From Rhodothermales bacterium (GTDB lineage: Bacteria > Bacteroidota > Rhodothermia > Rhodothermales > Bin80): DNA of 34,406 bases. The stretch's first letter is position 1, and each line of letters starts with the position of its first letter. Shown piece after piece: positions 1 to 8,347 of the stretch. Below the pieces are notes generated by a model, which was not told where the DNA came from, did not search any database, and was given only the letters and a program-made list of their open reading frames with translations. The position numbers and the translations under genes were made by a program. The stretch is taken from the NCBI GenBank assembly GCA_028278205.1, contig JANQES010000126.1:1-34406 (forward strand). Reading direction: 5' to 3'.

Positions 1-10
1 CATCGGTCAT

Positions 11-72
11 GGGTCATGAGTCACGGGTCATGAGAAAAACACCCATGACTCATGACCCGTGACTCATGACCC
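11..72. repeat. Perfect 24-bp inverted repeat made of ATGACTC/ATGACCC words
   Basis: Arms 11-34 and 49-72 are perfect reverse complements with a 14-nt loop. Each arm is itself a near-tandem run of TCATGAGTCA/GGTCATG words. It lies upstream of the amidase with no gene between. It belongs to the word-built inverted repeats found throughout this window. Confidence 0.9.
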
Positions 73-495
73 ACGCCGAGCGCGCTACCAGCGCAACAGG
101 GAAAACACCGCATAACTTTTTCCTCGCTGCTTAACCTTGAACTTTGAATCTCAGGGCTCTTCCTTCGTCGCTCAAACAGCAACTTTTCCTTGTTCGCGTG
201 CCTGCGCTCCGTTCCGAGATAGGGCGAGCGCACGCTACTTTTCGAAGCAGTCTTTGCCTCCTCCCTTGAGGGAGGTGGGCCGCCGAAGGCGGGTCGGAGG
301 GTGTCAAACAGCCTGGTGAACACCCCCAGTCGCTGCGCGACAGCCCCCTCAAGGGGGCGGTTTGCTTCCCAAGCCGCTAACACATTGAGCGTGCGCTCGC
401 CCTACGGGCACCTCGTTACCCTGGTGCGCAACGTGCTGCTGCTGTACCTTTCTATACCCGCTACCTGCTCCCCATCGCCCAAAGAGCGTTTCGGA
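73..495. other. Intergenic, repeat-derived leader region upstream of the amidase
   Basis: I see no gene here. 161-219 is the first copy of a dispersed repeat (TTCGTCGCTCAAACAGCAA ... CGTGCCTGCGCTCCGTTCCGAGA) whose second copy is at 2270-2326. 255-305 and 340-362 contain CTTGAGGGAGG and CCCCCTCAAGGGGGCGG palindromes. The amidase frame stays open back to 301, but codons 301-495 run through this repeat DNA and were excluded from the gene. Confidence 0.7.
161..219. repeat. Dispersed repeat, copy 1 (matches 2270-2326)
   Basis: About 59 nt nearly identical to 2270-2326, sharing CCTTCGTCGCTCAAACAGCA and CGCGTGCCTGCGCTCCGTT, with a few changes and small indels in the middle. Non-coding. From memory it resembles widespread Bacteroidota intergenic repeats that carry a GCTCAAACAGCA core; this was not searched. 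Confidence 0.8.
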
Positions 496-2070
496 ATGAA
501 CCCACTGCGTCCTCCCCGCCCCGGCGTGCTCCTATGCCTGACCGCCCTGCTGATACCGATCTCCAGTTGCCAGACCGCTACGGATATGCAAGCTGATTTC
601 GACGTAATCGAACTCACCATCGCAGATATCCACGAAGCGTTTCGAGACGGTCGCCTCACGAGCCGGGCGCTGACCGAGCAGTACATCCACCGCATCGAGA
701 CCTACGACCAGCCCACCCGGCTCAACGCGCTGGCGGTCGTCAACGCCAACGCCCTGAATGAGGCCGAGCGGCTCGACGAGGAATTCCGGCGCACCGGGCA
801 ACTACGCCCGATGCACGGCATCCCCATCATCGTCAAAGACAATTACGACACCTATGATCTTCAGACGGCGGGCGGCTCGCTGGCGCTCAAGGGGTCGATC
901 CCGCCGGACGATGCCTTTCAGGTGCGCAAGCTCCGCGAGGCCGGCGCTATCGTGCTGGCCAAGTCGAACATGGCCGAGTGGGCCTTCAGCCCGTACGTCA
1001 CGGAAAGCTCCATCGCCGGCATCACGCGCAATCCGTACGACCTCGAACGCGTCCCGGCGGGGTCGAGCGGCGGCACGGCGGCAGCGGTGGCGGCCAACCT
1101 CGGCGTCGTCGGCCTGGGCACCGACACGGGCAACTCCATCCGGGGTCCGTCTTCGCACAACAGCCTCGTGGGCATCCGCTCGACGATGGGCCTGACCAGT
1201 CGCGACGGCATCATCCCGCTCTACCTGCGCAACGACATCGGCGGGCCGATGGCGCGGACCGTCGAGGATGCCACGCGGGTGCTCGAAGTCATCGCCGGGT
1301 ATGATCCGGCGGATCCCATCACGCAGCGCTCTGAGGACAAGGTGCCGGAGAATTACACCCAGTTCCTCGACAAAGACGGCCTTCAGGGCGCGCGCCTCGG
1401 TGTCTTCCGTCGCTACCTCGACACGCCCACCATCGATCCGGAAATCAAAGCCCTCACCGAACAGGCCCTCAAAGACCTGCAAGCGCTCGGCGCCACCCTC
1501 GTCGATCCATTCGACATCCCCGACTTCGAAGCCTTGACCAACGACATCTGGTGCAACGTCTTCCAGCACGACCTCAACAACTACCTCGCCTCGCTCGGCG
1601 ACGATGCGCCGTACAAGACGCTTGAGGAGATCGCGGCCTCCGGGCTCTACCTGGGCTCGGTCAAAGGCGGGATAGAGTATGGGCTCTCCCAGACCACGCC
1701 GCCGGAAGAACGCGACCCGCCGTGTCTCGATCTCTTCAGCACCGACCGCAACATCGCCTTCCGGGAAGCGATGCTCCAGGCGATGGATGCCGCGCAGATC
1801 GACGCCGTCGTCTATCCGACGTGGAGCAACCAGCCTCGCAAAGTGGGCGACCGCGAAAGCCCGGCGGGCGACAACAGCCAGATCCTCTCGCCGCAGACCG
1901 GCTTCCCGGCCATCACGGTGCCTACCGGCTTTACCAGCAGCAATCTGCCTGCGGGGATGACATTCGTCGGCAGGCTCTTCGCGGAGCCGGCGTTGATTCG
2001 GTTTGTGTATGCTTACGAGCAAGCCTCGCAACATCGCCGCCCGCCTGCGCTATTTCCGGCTTTGCGATGA
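496..2070 (+). CDS. Lipoprotein amidase, amidase-signature (AS) family
   Basis: An amidase-signature hydrolase that should cleave C-N amide bonds; the substrate cannot be told from sequence. The expected Lys-cisSer-Ser triad is visible: K114 in GIPIIVKDN, S190 in PAGSSGG and S214 in DTGNSIRGP. The 76- and 24-residue spacings fit the family. The residue before the nucleophile is Asn where Gly is common. I start at ATG 496 because residues 10-25 then form a lipoprotein signal ending in the lipobox ISSC (Cys25). That gives 524 residues, and the open frame further upstream is repeat DNA. It is probably an exported, lipid-anchored enzyme. It appears monocistronic, with repeat DNA on both sides. 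Confidence 0.93.
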   Translation: MNPLRPPRPGVLLCLTALLIPISSCQTATDMQADFDVIELTIADIHEAFRDGRLTSRALTEQYIHRIETYDQPTRLNALAVVNANALNEAERLDEEFRRTGQLRPMHGIPIIVKDNYDTYDLQTAGGSLALKGSIPPDDAFQVRKLREAGAIVLAKSNMAEWAFSPYVTESSIAGITRNPYDLERVPAGSSGGTAAAVAANLGVVGLGTDTGNSIRGPSSHNSLVGIRSTMGLTSRDGIIPLYLRNDIGGPMARTVEDATRVLEVIAGYDPADPITQRSEDKVPENYTQFLDKDGLQGARLGVFRRYLDTPTIDPEIKALTEQALKDLQALGATLVDPFDIPDFEALTNDIWCNVFQHDLNNYLASLGDDAPYKTLEEIAASGLYLGSVKGGIEYGLSQTTPPEERDPPCLDLFSTDRNIAFREAMLQAMDAAQIDAVVYPTWSNQPRKVGDRESPAGDNSQILSPQTGFPAITVPTGFTSSNLPAGMTFVGRLFAEPALIRFVYAYEQASQHRRPPALFPALR

Positions 2071-2126
2071 GTTTAGCTTGCTTCTGGGGTGTTCTTTTGA
2101 TCCAGGCGTAGTGGTATTCTTCTGTG

Positions 2127-2326
2127 TTGTTGTCCTTTTGGCTTGATCCAGGCGTGGTGGCATGATCCCGATTGTTTGTTCTTTTTCTTGATAAAAAGAA
2201 CCAAAAATCAAGACTTTACCCGCTGGGCCTGAACTGCGCTCCGGCACGCGGGAAAATTTGAAACTCGCTCCTTCGTCGCTCAAACAGCAAATTTTTCTTC
2301 TCGCGTGCCTGCGCTCCGTTCCGAGA
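2127..2326. repeat. Composite dispersed repeat
   Basis: 2127-2151 (TTGTCCTTTTGGCTTGATCC) and 2194-2228 (ACCAAAAATCAAGAC...ACCCGCTGGG) match a compact version at 9190-9251; here they are separated by about 43 extra nt. 2270-2326 repeats 161-219. A TTCTTTTTcttgatAAAAAGAA hairpin (about 2179-2200) could terminate the amidase transcript. There is no gene in 2071-2514. Confidence 0.75.
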
Positions 2327-2340
2327 CGGCCCACCGGCTA

Positions 2341-2510
2341 AGGTCGCCTTTTTCTTTTTTCTATTTCTTGTTCTCCTTCTTTTGCCCCATTGGCCACATC
2401 CCATTGGCTATTCGCCTTCTCCCCCTTTCCCCCTCTCTCCCTTTCCCCCATTCCCTCTCTCCCTTTCGCCCTTCCCTAAAAATCCCCACTGGCCATTCCC
2501 CAAAATCCCG
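2341..2510. repeat. Polypyrimidine tract with GCCACATCCCATTGGCTATTC module
   Basis: A strongly C/T-biased stretch of CCCTTTCTCC/CCTCTCTCCC words. Its module at 2393-2413 recurs at 9269-9289 (one change) and 12049-12069. A closely similar polypyrimidine tract lies at 11936-12045. It is non-coding and sits just beyond the 3' end of the minus-strand lipoprotein gene. Confidence 0.7.
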
Positions 2511-2514
2511 CTGG

Positions 2515-2931
2515 CTATATCCTGATCATACTTAGCGTAAGGGGGTTGTTGACGAAAAAGAAGGTGAAGTTATAGACCCCGTCGAGCACGCGCCCGTCGC
2601 GGGAGAGTGTGCCGGTGAAACGACCGGCGAAGGCCGCCTGATCGTCTGTGAATTCGAGCGTCACGTCCGGATGATCGTGCGTGCCGGTGACAGTGATGGG
2701 CGTCTTGTCGAGGCGTCCGGTGCCGGTCACCCCGCCGCGTGTATCTTCTTGCAAGGTTAAGACCCACGGCTGCGAAACCGGCCCGCCCGGACTAAACGGT
2801 CCCGGTTCGGCGATATACGTGAACGTCCCTTCGAAACGACCCTGGAGTGCCGGCGGTGGGTCTTCGGCACTGTCGCAACGCGCCGAGGCGATGCCCAGGA
2901 GTATAATCAGGACGGTGGTTAGAAGACGCAT
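2515..2931 (-). CDS. Small hypothetical lipoprotein
   Basis: 138 residues. The N-terminus is a lipoprotein signal: positive start, hydrophobic residues 4-16, then a SARC lipobox with Cys19. The mature part is rich in Gly, Thr and aromatic residues in alternating patterns (GRFEGTFTY, AAFAGRFTGTLSRDGRVLDG), typical of an all-beta sandwich or small barrel. No catalytic motif is visible and I do not recognise a named family. The ATG start is supported by the signal peptide. It is transcribed towards the repeat tract at 2341-2510, with no obvious operon partner. The function is unknown; the location is probably the outer or inner membrane surface. Confidence 0.8.
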   Translation of the reverse strand: MRLLTTVLIILLGIASARCDSAEDPPPALQGRFEGTFTYIAEPGPFSPGGPVSQPWVLTLQEDTRGGVTGTGRLDKTPITVTGTHDHPDVTLEFTDDQAAFAGRFTGTLSRDGRVLDGVYNFTFFFVNNPLTLSMIRI

Positions 2932-3117
2932 GACGGTATCGATTTATGACTTATTCCGTGAAGGTCTTTCTGGCCGGGTTTTTCATTTTCGCAAAAGGAC
3001 AAAGTCGCCCTAACCATATCGAATCCGTATAATCTATCGTATTATCCCTAAACATGCCGACCCGTTGTGCCGATGCAGGGGGCAGGCTTCGTCAAGGCAG
3101 ACGTTCCATCGTATACC

Positions 3118-3990
3118 ATGACGCTCGACGACTGGCAGGCTTCCGGCCTCACTTTTTCCTACCGCGACCACGCCATCTTCTACCAGGACGAAGGCGCGGG
3201 TGAGGCCCTCGTGTGTATCCACGGCTTTCCGACAGCCTCGTGGGACTGGCACAAACTCTGGCCTACCCTCACCGATCATTTCCGGGTGATCGCGGCAGAC
3301 ATGCTGGGCTTCGGCTTTTCGGATAAACCCCGCCATCACAAATACTCGCTCCTCACCCAGGCGACGTTGCACGAGGCGCTTTTGCAACGCCTCGGCCTGA
3401 ACACGGTCCATCTTCTGGCGCACGACTACGGCAACTCGGTGGTGCAAGAACTCCTGGCGCGGCATCTCAAACGGCAGACCCAGAACCGTCCGGGCTTGCA
3501 GATCAAATCGGTGTGCCTGCTCAACGGCGGTCTTTTTCCCGAAGCCATCCGTCCCCGCCCCATCCAGAAGCTGCTCATGGGGCCGTTCGGGGCGCTCGCG
3601 GCGCAGTTGATAACCGAAGGCCGGTTTGCCGATGCCTTCTGCGACGTCTTCGGCCCAGACACCCAACCCACCGACGACGAACTGGCCTGCTTCTGGAAGC
3701 TCATCATGCACAACGACGGACGCCGCGTGGCCCACAAGGTCAGCCAGTATCAGAAAGAACGGCGGCAGCACCGCACCCGCTGGACCGGAGCGCTTCAAAA
3801 GACGACGGTCCCGCTCCGCTTCATCAACGGCCCGCTCGACCCGGTCTCCGGCGCGACGATGGTGACACGCTACCGGCAGATCATCCCCGACCCCGACGTG
3901 GTGGTCATCCACGGCGTCGGGCACTACCCGCACGTGGAAGCGCCGGAGGCGGTGCTGGAAGCGTTTTTTTCGTTTGTGGAGGGGATTTGA
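3118..3990 (+). CDS. MEST-like alpha/beta hydrolase
   Basis: An alpha/beta-hydrolase fold protein of 290 residues. The likely triad is Asp103 in the nucleophile elbow AHDYGNS, Asp241 in GPLDPV and His269 in GVGHY. An Asp nucleophile is the haloalkane dehalogenase/epoxide hydrolase type. Several stretches (LGFGFSDKPR, NGGLFPEAIRP, RWTGAL, GPLDPV, HYPHVE) look strikingly like the animal MEST/PEG1 protein; this is recognition from memory, not an alignment. The substrate is unknown. The start is uncertain: ATG 3118, ATG 3073 and GTG 3067 share the frame and none has a good ribosome-binding site. I chose 3118 because the domain begins just after it (DDWQASGLTFSYR). Confidence 0.88.
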   Translation: MTLDDWQASGLTFSYRDHAIFYQDEGAGEALVCIHGFPTASWDWHKLWPTLTDHFRVIAADMLGFGFSDKPRHHKYSLLTQATLHEALLQRLGLNTVHLLAHDYGNSVVQELLARHLKRQTQNRPGLQIKSVCLLNGGLFPEAIRPRPIQKLLMGPFGALAAQLITEGRFADAFCDVFGPDTQPTDDELACFWKLIMHNDGRRVAHKVSQYQKERRQHRTRWTGALQKTTVPLRFINGPLDPVSGATMVTRYRQIIPDPDVVVIHGVGHYPHVEAPEAVLEAFFSFVEGI

Positions 3991-4044
3991 GTGTTATGAT
4001 GTTTTAGTTGTCTGATTTTTAAGAAGTAGCAGTGCGCTTTGTGG

Positions 4045-4165
4045 TGAACCCGGCCCGCCCGGCGATAAATCACCGGGCTCAGGGGCACAAGGACGCTGAA
4101 GCGCCCTGTTTTAGCCCCTCTGGGGCTTTAGCCGGTGAGCCCGGTCCTTCAGGGCCGGGCGGTGT
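4045..4165. repeat. GCCCGGCGA...TCACCGGGCT palindromic repeat
   Basis: GCCCGGCGATAAATCACCGGGCT is near 4057-4079 and a related GCCGGTGAGCCCGG ... GGGCCGGGCG is at 4130-4162, with smaller hairpins between them (AAGCGCCCTG; TAGCCCCTCTGGGGCTTTA). The same family word frames the nested element at 14593-14809. There is no gene in 3991-4222. Confidence 0.75.
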
Positions 4166-4222
4166 TGCGTTTTCACCATCTTGCGCATACCTACCGTCTC
4201 TCACATCGTCATAATAAATGCC

Positions 4223-4525
4223 TTATTCATGACCCAGCAGCCGCTCGAAATGCCGGAGCACCGGCAGCAACACCGCATCCGGACACGCCGGATCCTTGAC
4301 GAAAAACCAGTATTCGCCGTGCTGATCGTTGATCGAAAACTGATGGCCTTCGTAGGCAAAATCGATCCACGCTTCGGTGACGTGATCGGTGACGAAACCG
4401 GTAAGCACGGCGCCGTCCAACGTCTCAACATGATCCCGCACCTCATACCACAACGTCGACATTGGCAACCCGGCGAAATGCCGCGAGCCGTCGTGCATGC
4501 GGAGGTCGAAGAGGCGGATTGCCAT
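4223..4525 (-). CDS. Hypothetical protein, 100 residues
   Basis: The frame is open further upstream, but that part reads through the inverted repeat at 4547-4636, so I take the ATG at 4525. The protein starts MAIRLFDLRM and is an acidic, aromatic-rich cytosolic protein with a GHQFSIND...GEYWFFV core. It has no signal peptide or membrane helix. I do not recognise a named family and assign no function. It is the last gene of the minus-strand run crotonase, SDR, this gene. The SDR stop is 123 nt upstream of its start and the inverted repeat lies between them, so co-transcription is possible but not shown. Confidence 0.75.
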   Translation of the reverse strand: MAIRLFDLRMHDGSRHFAGLPMSTLWYEVRDHVETLDGAVLTGFVTDHVTEAWIDFAYEGHQFSINDQHGEYWFFVKDPACPDAVLLPVLRHFERLLGHE

Positions 4526-4546
4526 GGGTTCGGCGCCTGTAGAATA

Positions 4547-4636
4547 GAACGCGGATGACGCGGATACAGCGGATGGTCGCGGATCTGGTTTCAACTAAAT
4601 CCGCGAATATCCGCCCAATCCGCGTCATCCGCGTTC
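4547..4636. repeat. Perfect 19-bp inverted repeat of GACGCGGAT words
   Basis: Arms 4547-4565 (GAACGCGGATGACGCGGAT) and 4618-4636 are exact reverse complements. The interior continues with degenerate CGCGGAT/ATCCGCG words. It lies 12 nt downstream of the stop of the HSDL2-like SDR and upstream of the 100-residue protein. Confidence 0.9.
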
Positions 4637-4648
4637 CATTAAATGATG

Positions 4649-5470
4649 TTAAACAAAAAAATCCGGCATCAACGGCGCGGTGGGATCGACGGCGTAGGAG
4701 TCGAAATCGGTGATGCCTGCTTCACGCAGCACGTCGTCGTCGATGAAAAAGTTGCCGGTGCAGGCACGGCTGTTTTGCGTGAGGATGTGATGCGCAGCGT
4801 CGGCCATGATGGCGGGGTGGCGGCATCCCCGGATGGCAGCCTCGCCGCCGAGCAAGTTGCGCACCGCCGCCGTGGCGATACCCGTCCGCGGCCAGAGTGC
4901 ATTGACGGCGATGCCGTCGGCCTTGAACTCTTCGGCCATGCCCAGAGCACAGAGGCTCATGCCGTATTTCGCCATCGTGTAGGCCACGTGCGGCGCGAAC
5001 CACCGCGCCTCCATATTGAGCGGCGGCGAGATATTGAGGATGTGCGGATTATCGGCCTGCTTGAGATACGGCAGGCACACCTGCGACGTCGAAAACGTCC
5101 CGCGCGCGTTGACCGAATGCATCAGGTCGTAGCGTTTCATCGGCGTCTCTAAGGTGCCTGCCAGGAAGATAGCGCTGGCGTTGTTAACCAGGATGTCGAT
5201 CCCGCCAAACAGCTCCACGGCCTGCTCGGCAGCGGCTTGGATCTGGTCCTGGAAGCGGATATCGACTTTGCACGCTAACGCCCTTCCGCCAGCCTGCTCG
5301 ATCTCGTCGGCGGCGGTGTAGATGGTGCCGGGCAGTTTTGGATGCGGCTCGGTGGTCTTCGCCGCGACGACGATGTTGGCGCCGTCGCGCGCTGCCCGCA
5401 ATGCAATCGCCTTGCCGATACCCCGGCTGGCTCCGGTGATGAAGAGGGTTTTGTTTTTGAGATTGGACAT
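4649..5470 (-). CDS. HSDL2-like short-chain dehydrogenase/reductase
   Basis: A 273-residue classical SDR, probably an NAD(P)-dependent oxidoreductase of a lipid or acyl-CoA substrate. The Rossmann motif TGASRGIG is at 12-19, NNAS at 96-99 and the active-site Y164-x3-K168 in AYTMAK. Ser148 lies in the unusual ISPPLNM segment. That segment plus NALWPRTGI, TGNFFID and the C-terminal PDFFV are hallmarks I associate with human HSDL2. HSDL2 carries an extra SCP2 sterol-carrier domain, which is absent here. It lies 78 nt downstream of the dienoyl-CoA isomerase-like gene on the same strand, consistent with a joint role in fatty-acid breakdown. The exact substrate is unknown. Confidence 0.93.
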   Translation of the reverse strand: MSNLKNKTLFITGASRGIGKAIALRAARDGANIVVAAKTTEPHPKLPGTIYTAADEIEQAGGRALACKVDIRFQDQIQAAAEQAVELFGGIDILVNNASAIFLAGTLETPMKRYDLMHSVNARGTFSTSQVCLPYLKQADNPHILNISPPLNMEARWFAPHVAYTMAKYGMSLCALGMAEEFKADGIAVNALWPRTGIATAAVRNLLGGEAAIRGCRHPAIMADAAHHILTQNSRACTGNFFIDDDVLREAGITDFDSYAVDPTAPLMPDFFV

Positions 5471-5548
5471 GAGCCGGCAAGAGTGTGGTTTGTGGCAATT
5501 CCAAAAATCGTCATCGAAAAAAGGAGACGGGGATCCGAATCAACCAAC

Positions 5549-6373
5549 CTATTCGCCTTTAAAATCCGGCGCGCGTTTTTCCATGAACGCCATAACCGCT
5601 TCCGTCAGATCGTTCGATTGCAGGAACGACGTGTTCCAGAGGGCGACATAGTCGAGCGCTTCGTCGACGGTGCGGCCATCGCCGGCGCGGAGGACGGCTT
5701 TAGCGCCCTGGACGGCCAGCGGCGAGTTGGCGGCGATCTCGTGAGCCAGCGCGCGGGCGCCCTCCACGAGCGACTCGGCATCGGGATGGACGTCGTTGAC
5801 CAGGCCGATCTGCCAGGCGTATTCGGCGGTGATGTCTTTGCCGGTGTAGATCAACTCCGCCGCGTGGCCCTGGGCGATGATCTTCGGCAGCCGCTGCAAC
5901 GTGCCAAGGTCGGCTACCATGGCCATCTTGGTCTCGCGGACGGAGAACGTAGCGCCGGTGGCGGCAAGGCGGATGTCGCACGCTGTGATCAGGTCGATCC
6001 CCCCGCCGATGCAATAGCCATGGACGGCAACGATGACAGGCTTGGGACACTCAGCCACCGACGAGATGGCCGCCTGAAGCCGCTTGACTTCGCGGTACAA
6101 CGCGCGTTTTTGCTGGGCTTCGGAGCCGTTCTGAGTCTGCTGAAGCAGCAGCGGCCCCATCGTCTTGAGATCAAGCCCGACGGTGAAGGCCGGGCCTCGG
6201 GCAGCCAGGACGACCGCCCGCGCGGCGGCATCGTCCGAGAGCACAGCCATGGCGCGCGGCAAGTCGGTCCAGAAAGCCGGTCCCATGGCGTTGCGGCGTT
6301 CGGGGTTGTCGAGCCAGAGCGTCGCTACGGGGCCGTCTTGTTCTATGGTGAATACGTCGGAGGTAAAAGGCAT
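5549..6373 (-). CDS. Crotonase, delta(3,5)-delta(2,4)-dienoyl-CoA isomerase-like (ECH1 type)
   Basis: A 274-residue crotonase that probably shifts double bonds in dienoyl-CoA intermediates of unsaturated fatty-acid oxidation. Oxyanion-hole segments are TVGLD (64-68) and CIGGG (121-125). Three acidic residues, D127, E147 and D155, sit at spacings of 20 and 8. These match rat ECH1 D176/E196/D204, the catalytic set of dienoyl-CoA isomerase. Flanking KMAMVADLGTLQRLPKII also looks ECH1-like. It ends AFMEKRAPDFKGE, nearly the same tail as the divergent crotonase at 6600. The start is the first ATG, but it has no clear ribosome-binding site and an inverted repeat begins only 7 nt upstream. It is the first gene of the minus-strand run into the SDR. 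Confidence 0.93.
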   Translation of the reverse strand: MPFTSDVFTIEQDGPVATLWLDNPERRNAMGPAFWTDLPRAMAVLSDDAAARAVVLAARGPAFTVGLDLKTMGPLLLQQTQNGSEAQQKRALYREVKRLQAAISSVAECPKPVIVAVHGYCIGGGIDLITACDIRLAATGATFSVRETKMAMVADLGTLQRLPKIIAQGHAAELIYTGKDITAEYAWQIGLVNDVHPDAESLVEGARALAHEIAANSPLAVQGAKAVLRAGDGRTVDEALDYVALWNTSFLQSNDLTEAVMAFMEKRAPDFKGE

Positions 6374-6380
6374 GGTTTTT

Positions 6381-6462
6381 TAACCGCAAAGTTCGCAGAG
6401 AAGGCGCAGAGTACGCAAAGTTCTCGGCGCCCTCAGCGCCTTCTTTGCGTACTCTGCGGTTA
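6381..6462. repeat. 29-bp imperfect inverted repeat of CGCAGAGTACGCAAAG words
   Basis: Arms 6381-6409 and 6434-6462 pair with about four mismatches (TAACCGCAAAGTTCGCAGAG versus TAACCGCAGAGTACGCAAAG). It sits between the two divergent crotonase genes, only 7 nt from the start codon at 6373, so it lies in or beside that gene's leader. Confidence 0.85.
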
Positions 6463-6599
6463 ACAGACTTCCTCTCATAACCTCGCCAACACATGCCAGA
6501 AGCGCAAACTCAATCCCCGCTTTCGCCTCAGGAACTCCCAGGGTATATTGATTCTTCAAAAACGATCCATCCCCTCCATTTTTTAACGCTCGCACCTCG

Positions 6600-7400
6600 A
6601 TGTCTGAAACGCTCTCTACCTACGAAACCGTCCTCGTAGATCGCACCGGCGCCGTGGCGACGATCACGATGAACCGCCCGGACCGCCGCAACGCCCTCAA
6701 CCGCGCCCTCGAACGCGACCTGACGCACGCGCTCACGCAAGCCCGCGACGACGCTTCGGTCCGCGCTGTCGTGCTCACGGGCGCCGGCAAAGGCTTCTGT
6801 GCCGGCGCCGACCTGGGCTCGATCCCGCCGGGTTACACCGGCGCGCAGGCCCGGCAACACATCCTCGAAGCCTACTGGCCTATCGTCGAGCTTCTGGTAA
6901 CGATGAAGAAACCCGTCATCGCGGCCATCAACGGTGTGGCGGCGGGCGCCGGCTGCTCGCTGGCGCTGGCCTGCGACCTCAGCGTGATGGCCGAAGATGC
7001 GGCGCTGCTTCAGGCCTTCAGCAACATTGGCCTGGTACCCGACGCAGGGTCGTCGTGGTTTCTGGCGCGGCAGGTGGGCTATCACGTGGCCTACCAGATC
7101 GCCGCCGAGGGCATGCCCGTCGAGGCGATGCGCTGCCTGGCCCTCGGCCTGACCAACAAGGTGGTCCCGGCAGATCAGTTGGTGCCGGCGGCGCAGGCGT
7201 GGGCCGAGCGTCTTTCGCAACGCCCTACCCTGGCCCTCGGCCTGACCAAAGAAATTATGCACGCTGCCATGACTGCGTCCTTGCATGAGACGGTCGTGCA
7301 CGAAGCGATGCAGCAAGAGCGATGCTTCGCCAGCGAAGACCACGCCGAAGGCATCCGAGCGTTTATGGAAAAACGTGCGCCGGTCTTCAAAGGGCGGTGA
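6600..7400 (+). CDS. Crotonase-family enoyl-CoA isomerase, PaaG-like
   Basis: A 266-residue crotonase with oxyanion-hole motifs FCAGAD (66-71) and AAGAG (114-118). The two Glu residues of classical enoyl-CoA hydratase are missing: by alignment their places hold S120 and F140. An Asp, D148 in LVPDAGSS, sits at the position used by isomerases such as PaaG. FSNIGLVPDAG...WFLAR also resembles PaaG. I therefore favour an isomerase over a hydratase, although automatic pipelines would call it enoyl-CoA hydratase. The substrate is unknown and no phenylacetate genes are nearby. It heads a plus-strand run with the DUF3667 gene 34 nt downstream. The tail AFMEKRAPVFKGR nearly repeats that of the divergent crotonase. 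Confidence 0.93.
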   Translation: MSETLSTYETVLVDRTGAVATITMNRPDRRNALNRALERDLTHALTQARDDASVRAVVLTGAGKGFCAGADLGSIPPGYTGAQARQHILEAYWPIVELLVTMKKPVIAAINGVAAGAGCSLALACDLSVMAEDAALLQAFSNIGLVPDAGSSWFLARQVGYHVAYQIAAEGMPVEAMRCLALGLTNKVVPADQLVPAAQAWAERLSQRPTLALGLTKEIMHAAMTASLHETVVHEAMQQERCFASEDHAEGIRAFMEKRAPVFKGR

Positions 7401-7434
7401 GTCGATTCAGAAACCATAACAGCGCGTGATCACG

Positions 7435-8313
7435 ATGCCCGACGAACACCTTGACGTTGATATCTCCCTTGAGCCTGCGCCCGCGCCGAGCGCTGCGCCT
7501 GGGCCGGAGAAAGCAGCCCCGGAGCCGTGCCTCAACTGCGGCGCGGACCGCGTTGGCGCGTATTGCCATGCCTGCGGCCAGCATTTTCTGGATCAACGCC
7601 TGACGCTCCGCTGGCTGATCAAAGAATTTGTTGCTCGCTTTTTCAAGCTGGAACGCGGCTTTTTGTACACGTTCCGCAAGCTCTTCACCGATCCGGGCGG
7701 GGTAGCGCGTCGCTACGTCGAAGGGCAGCGGCGGCAGTACTTCAATCCGTTGACGTACTTCATTCTCAGCGCTGCCATCTCTCTGCTGGTCATGGCGCTC
7801 TACGAGCAGCAGGTGGTCGAGACGCTCAACACGATGGACAATCCCATCGTCGAGTCTTTGGGAGGGACCGAAAGCAACCAGGAAGAGCTCAGGGCCTTGA
7901 TGGATCCGACGACGGTTATCAACACCCTCAAGCAAACCTATACGATCATGATGATGCTGGTCTGCATCCCCTTTGCGTTGCTGCTACGCTTTTTCTTTGG
8001 GGGGCAAGGCCGGCGGTACAACCTGGCTGAAACCTTTATCTTCGTGCTCTATACGACAGGCCACGTCATCTTGATTGCCGGGCTCCTGGCTCCGTTTGCC
8101 ATGATGATCAGCATCTGGGCCTCGCAAGCCGTCACGTTCCTCGCCTACTTCGTGATTTGCGGCTATGCGGCCCTCGGCTTTTACGGACGCCGCTTTCAAT
8201 CGGTGCTCTTGACGATCATTGCCATACTAGGCGCCTGGATGGCTTTTTTGATAGCGGCGGGAATAGCTGGTTTCATTTATGGCTTCGTCACGGCGCTACA
8301 GAGTGCCGGCTAG
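7435..8313 (+). CDS. DUF3667-family zinc-ribbon membrane protein
   Basis: 292 residues. A Pro/Ala-rich N-terminus is followed by a four-cysteine zinc-ribbon-like motif: C32, C35, C44 and C47 in CLNCGADRVGAYCHACGQ. A charged segment follows, then about five hydrophobic segments starting near residues 103, 165, 198, 226 and 259. This matches my recollection of DUF3667, common in Bacteroidota and relatives, whose function is not established. ATG 7435 is preferred over the in-frame GTG at 7426. It lies 34 nt after the crotonase and 34 nt before the SDR, so all three are probably one transcript. Any link to acyl-CoA metabolism is only by position. Confidence 0.88.
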   Translation: MPDEHLDVDISLEPAPAPSAAPGPEKAAPEPCLNCGADRVGAYCHACGQHFLDQRLTLRWLIKEFVARFFKLERGFLYTFRKLFTDPGGVARRYVEGQRRQYFNPLTYFILSAAISLLVMALYEQQVVETLNTMDNPIVESLGGTESNQEELRALMDPTTVINTLKQTYTIMMMLVCIPFALLLRFFFGGQGRRYNLAETFIFVLYTTGHVILIAGLLAPFAMMISIWASQAVTFLAYFVICGYAALGFYGRRFQSVLLTIIAILGAWMAFLIAAGIAGFIYGFVTALQSAG

Positions 8314-8347
8314 TTTAGAATCCGGTTGAACAAGAAACGATTCATCC

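Noticed and set aside
301..495. Extended N-terminus of the amidase
   Set aside because: It reads through dispersed repeat DNA and would bury the lipoprotein signal that begins at 496.
802..2034. Long minus-strand open frame opposite the amidase (410 codons)
   Set aside because: It is the antisense shadow of a clear amidase in GC-rich DNA; its translation is Arg/Asp/Val-rich with no motif.
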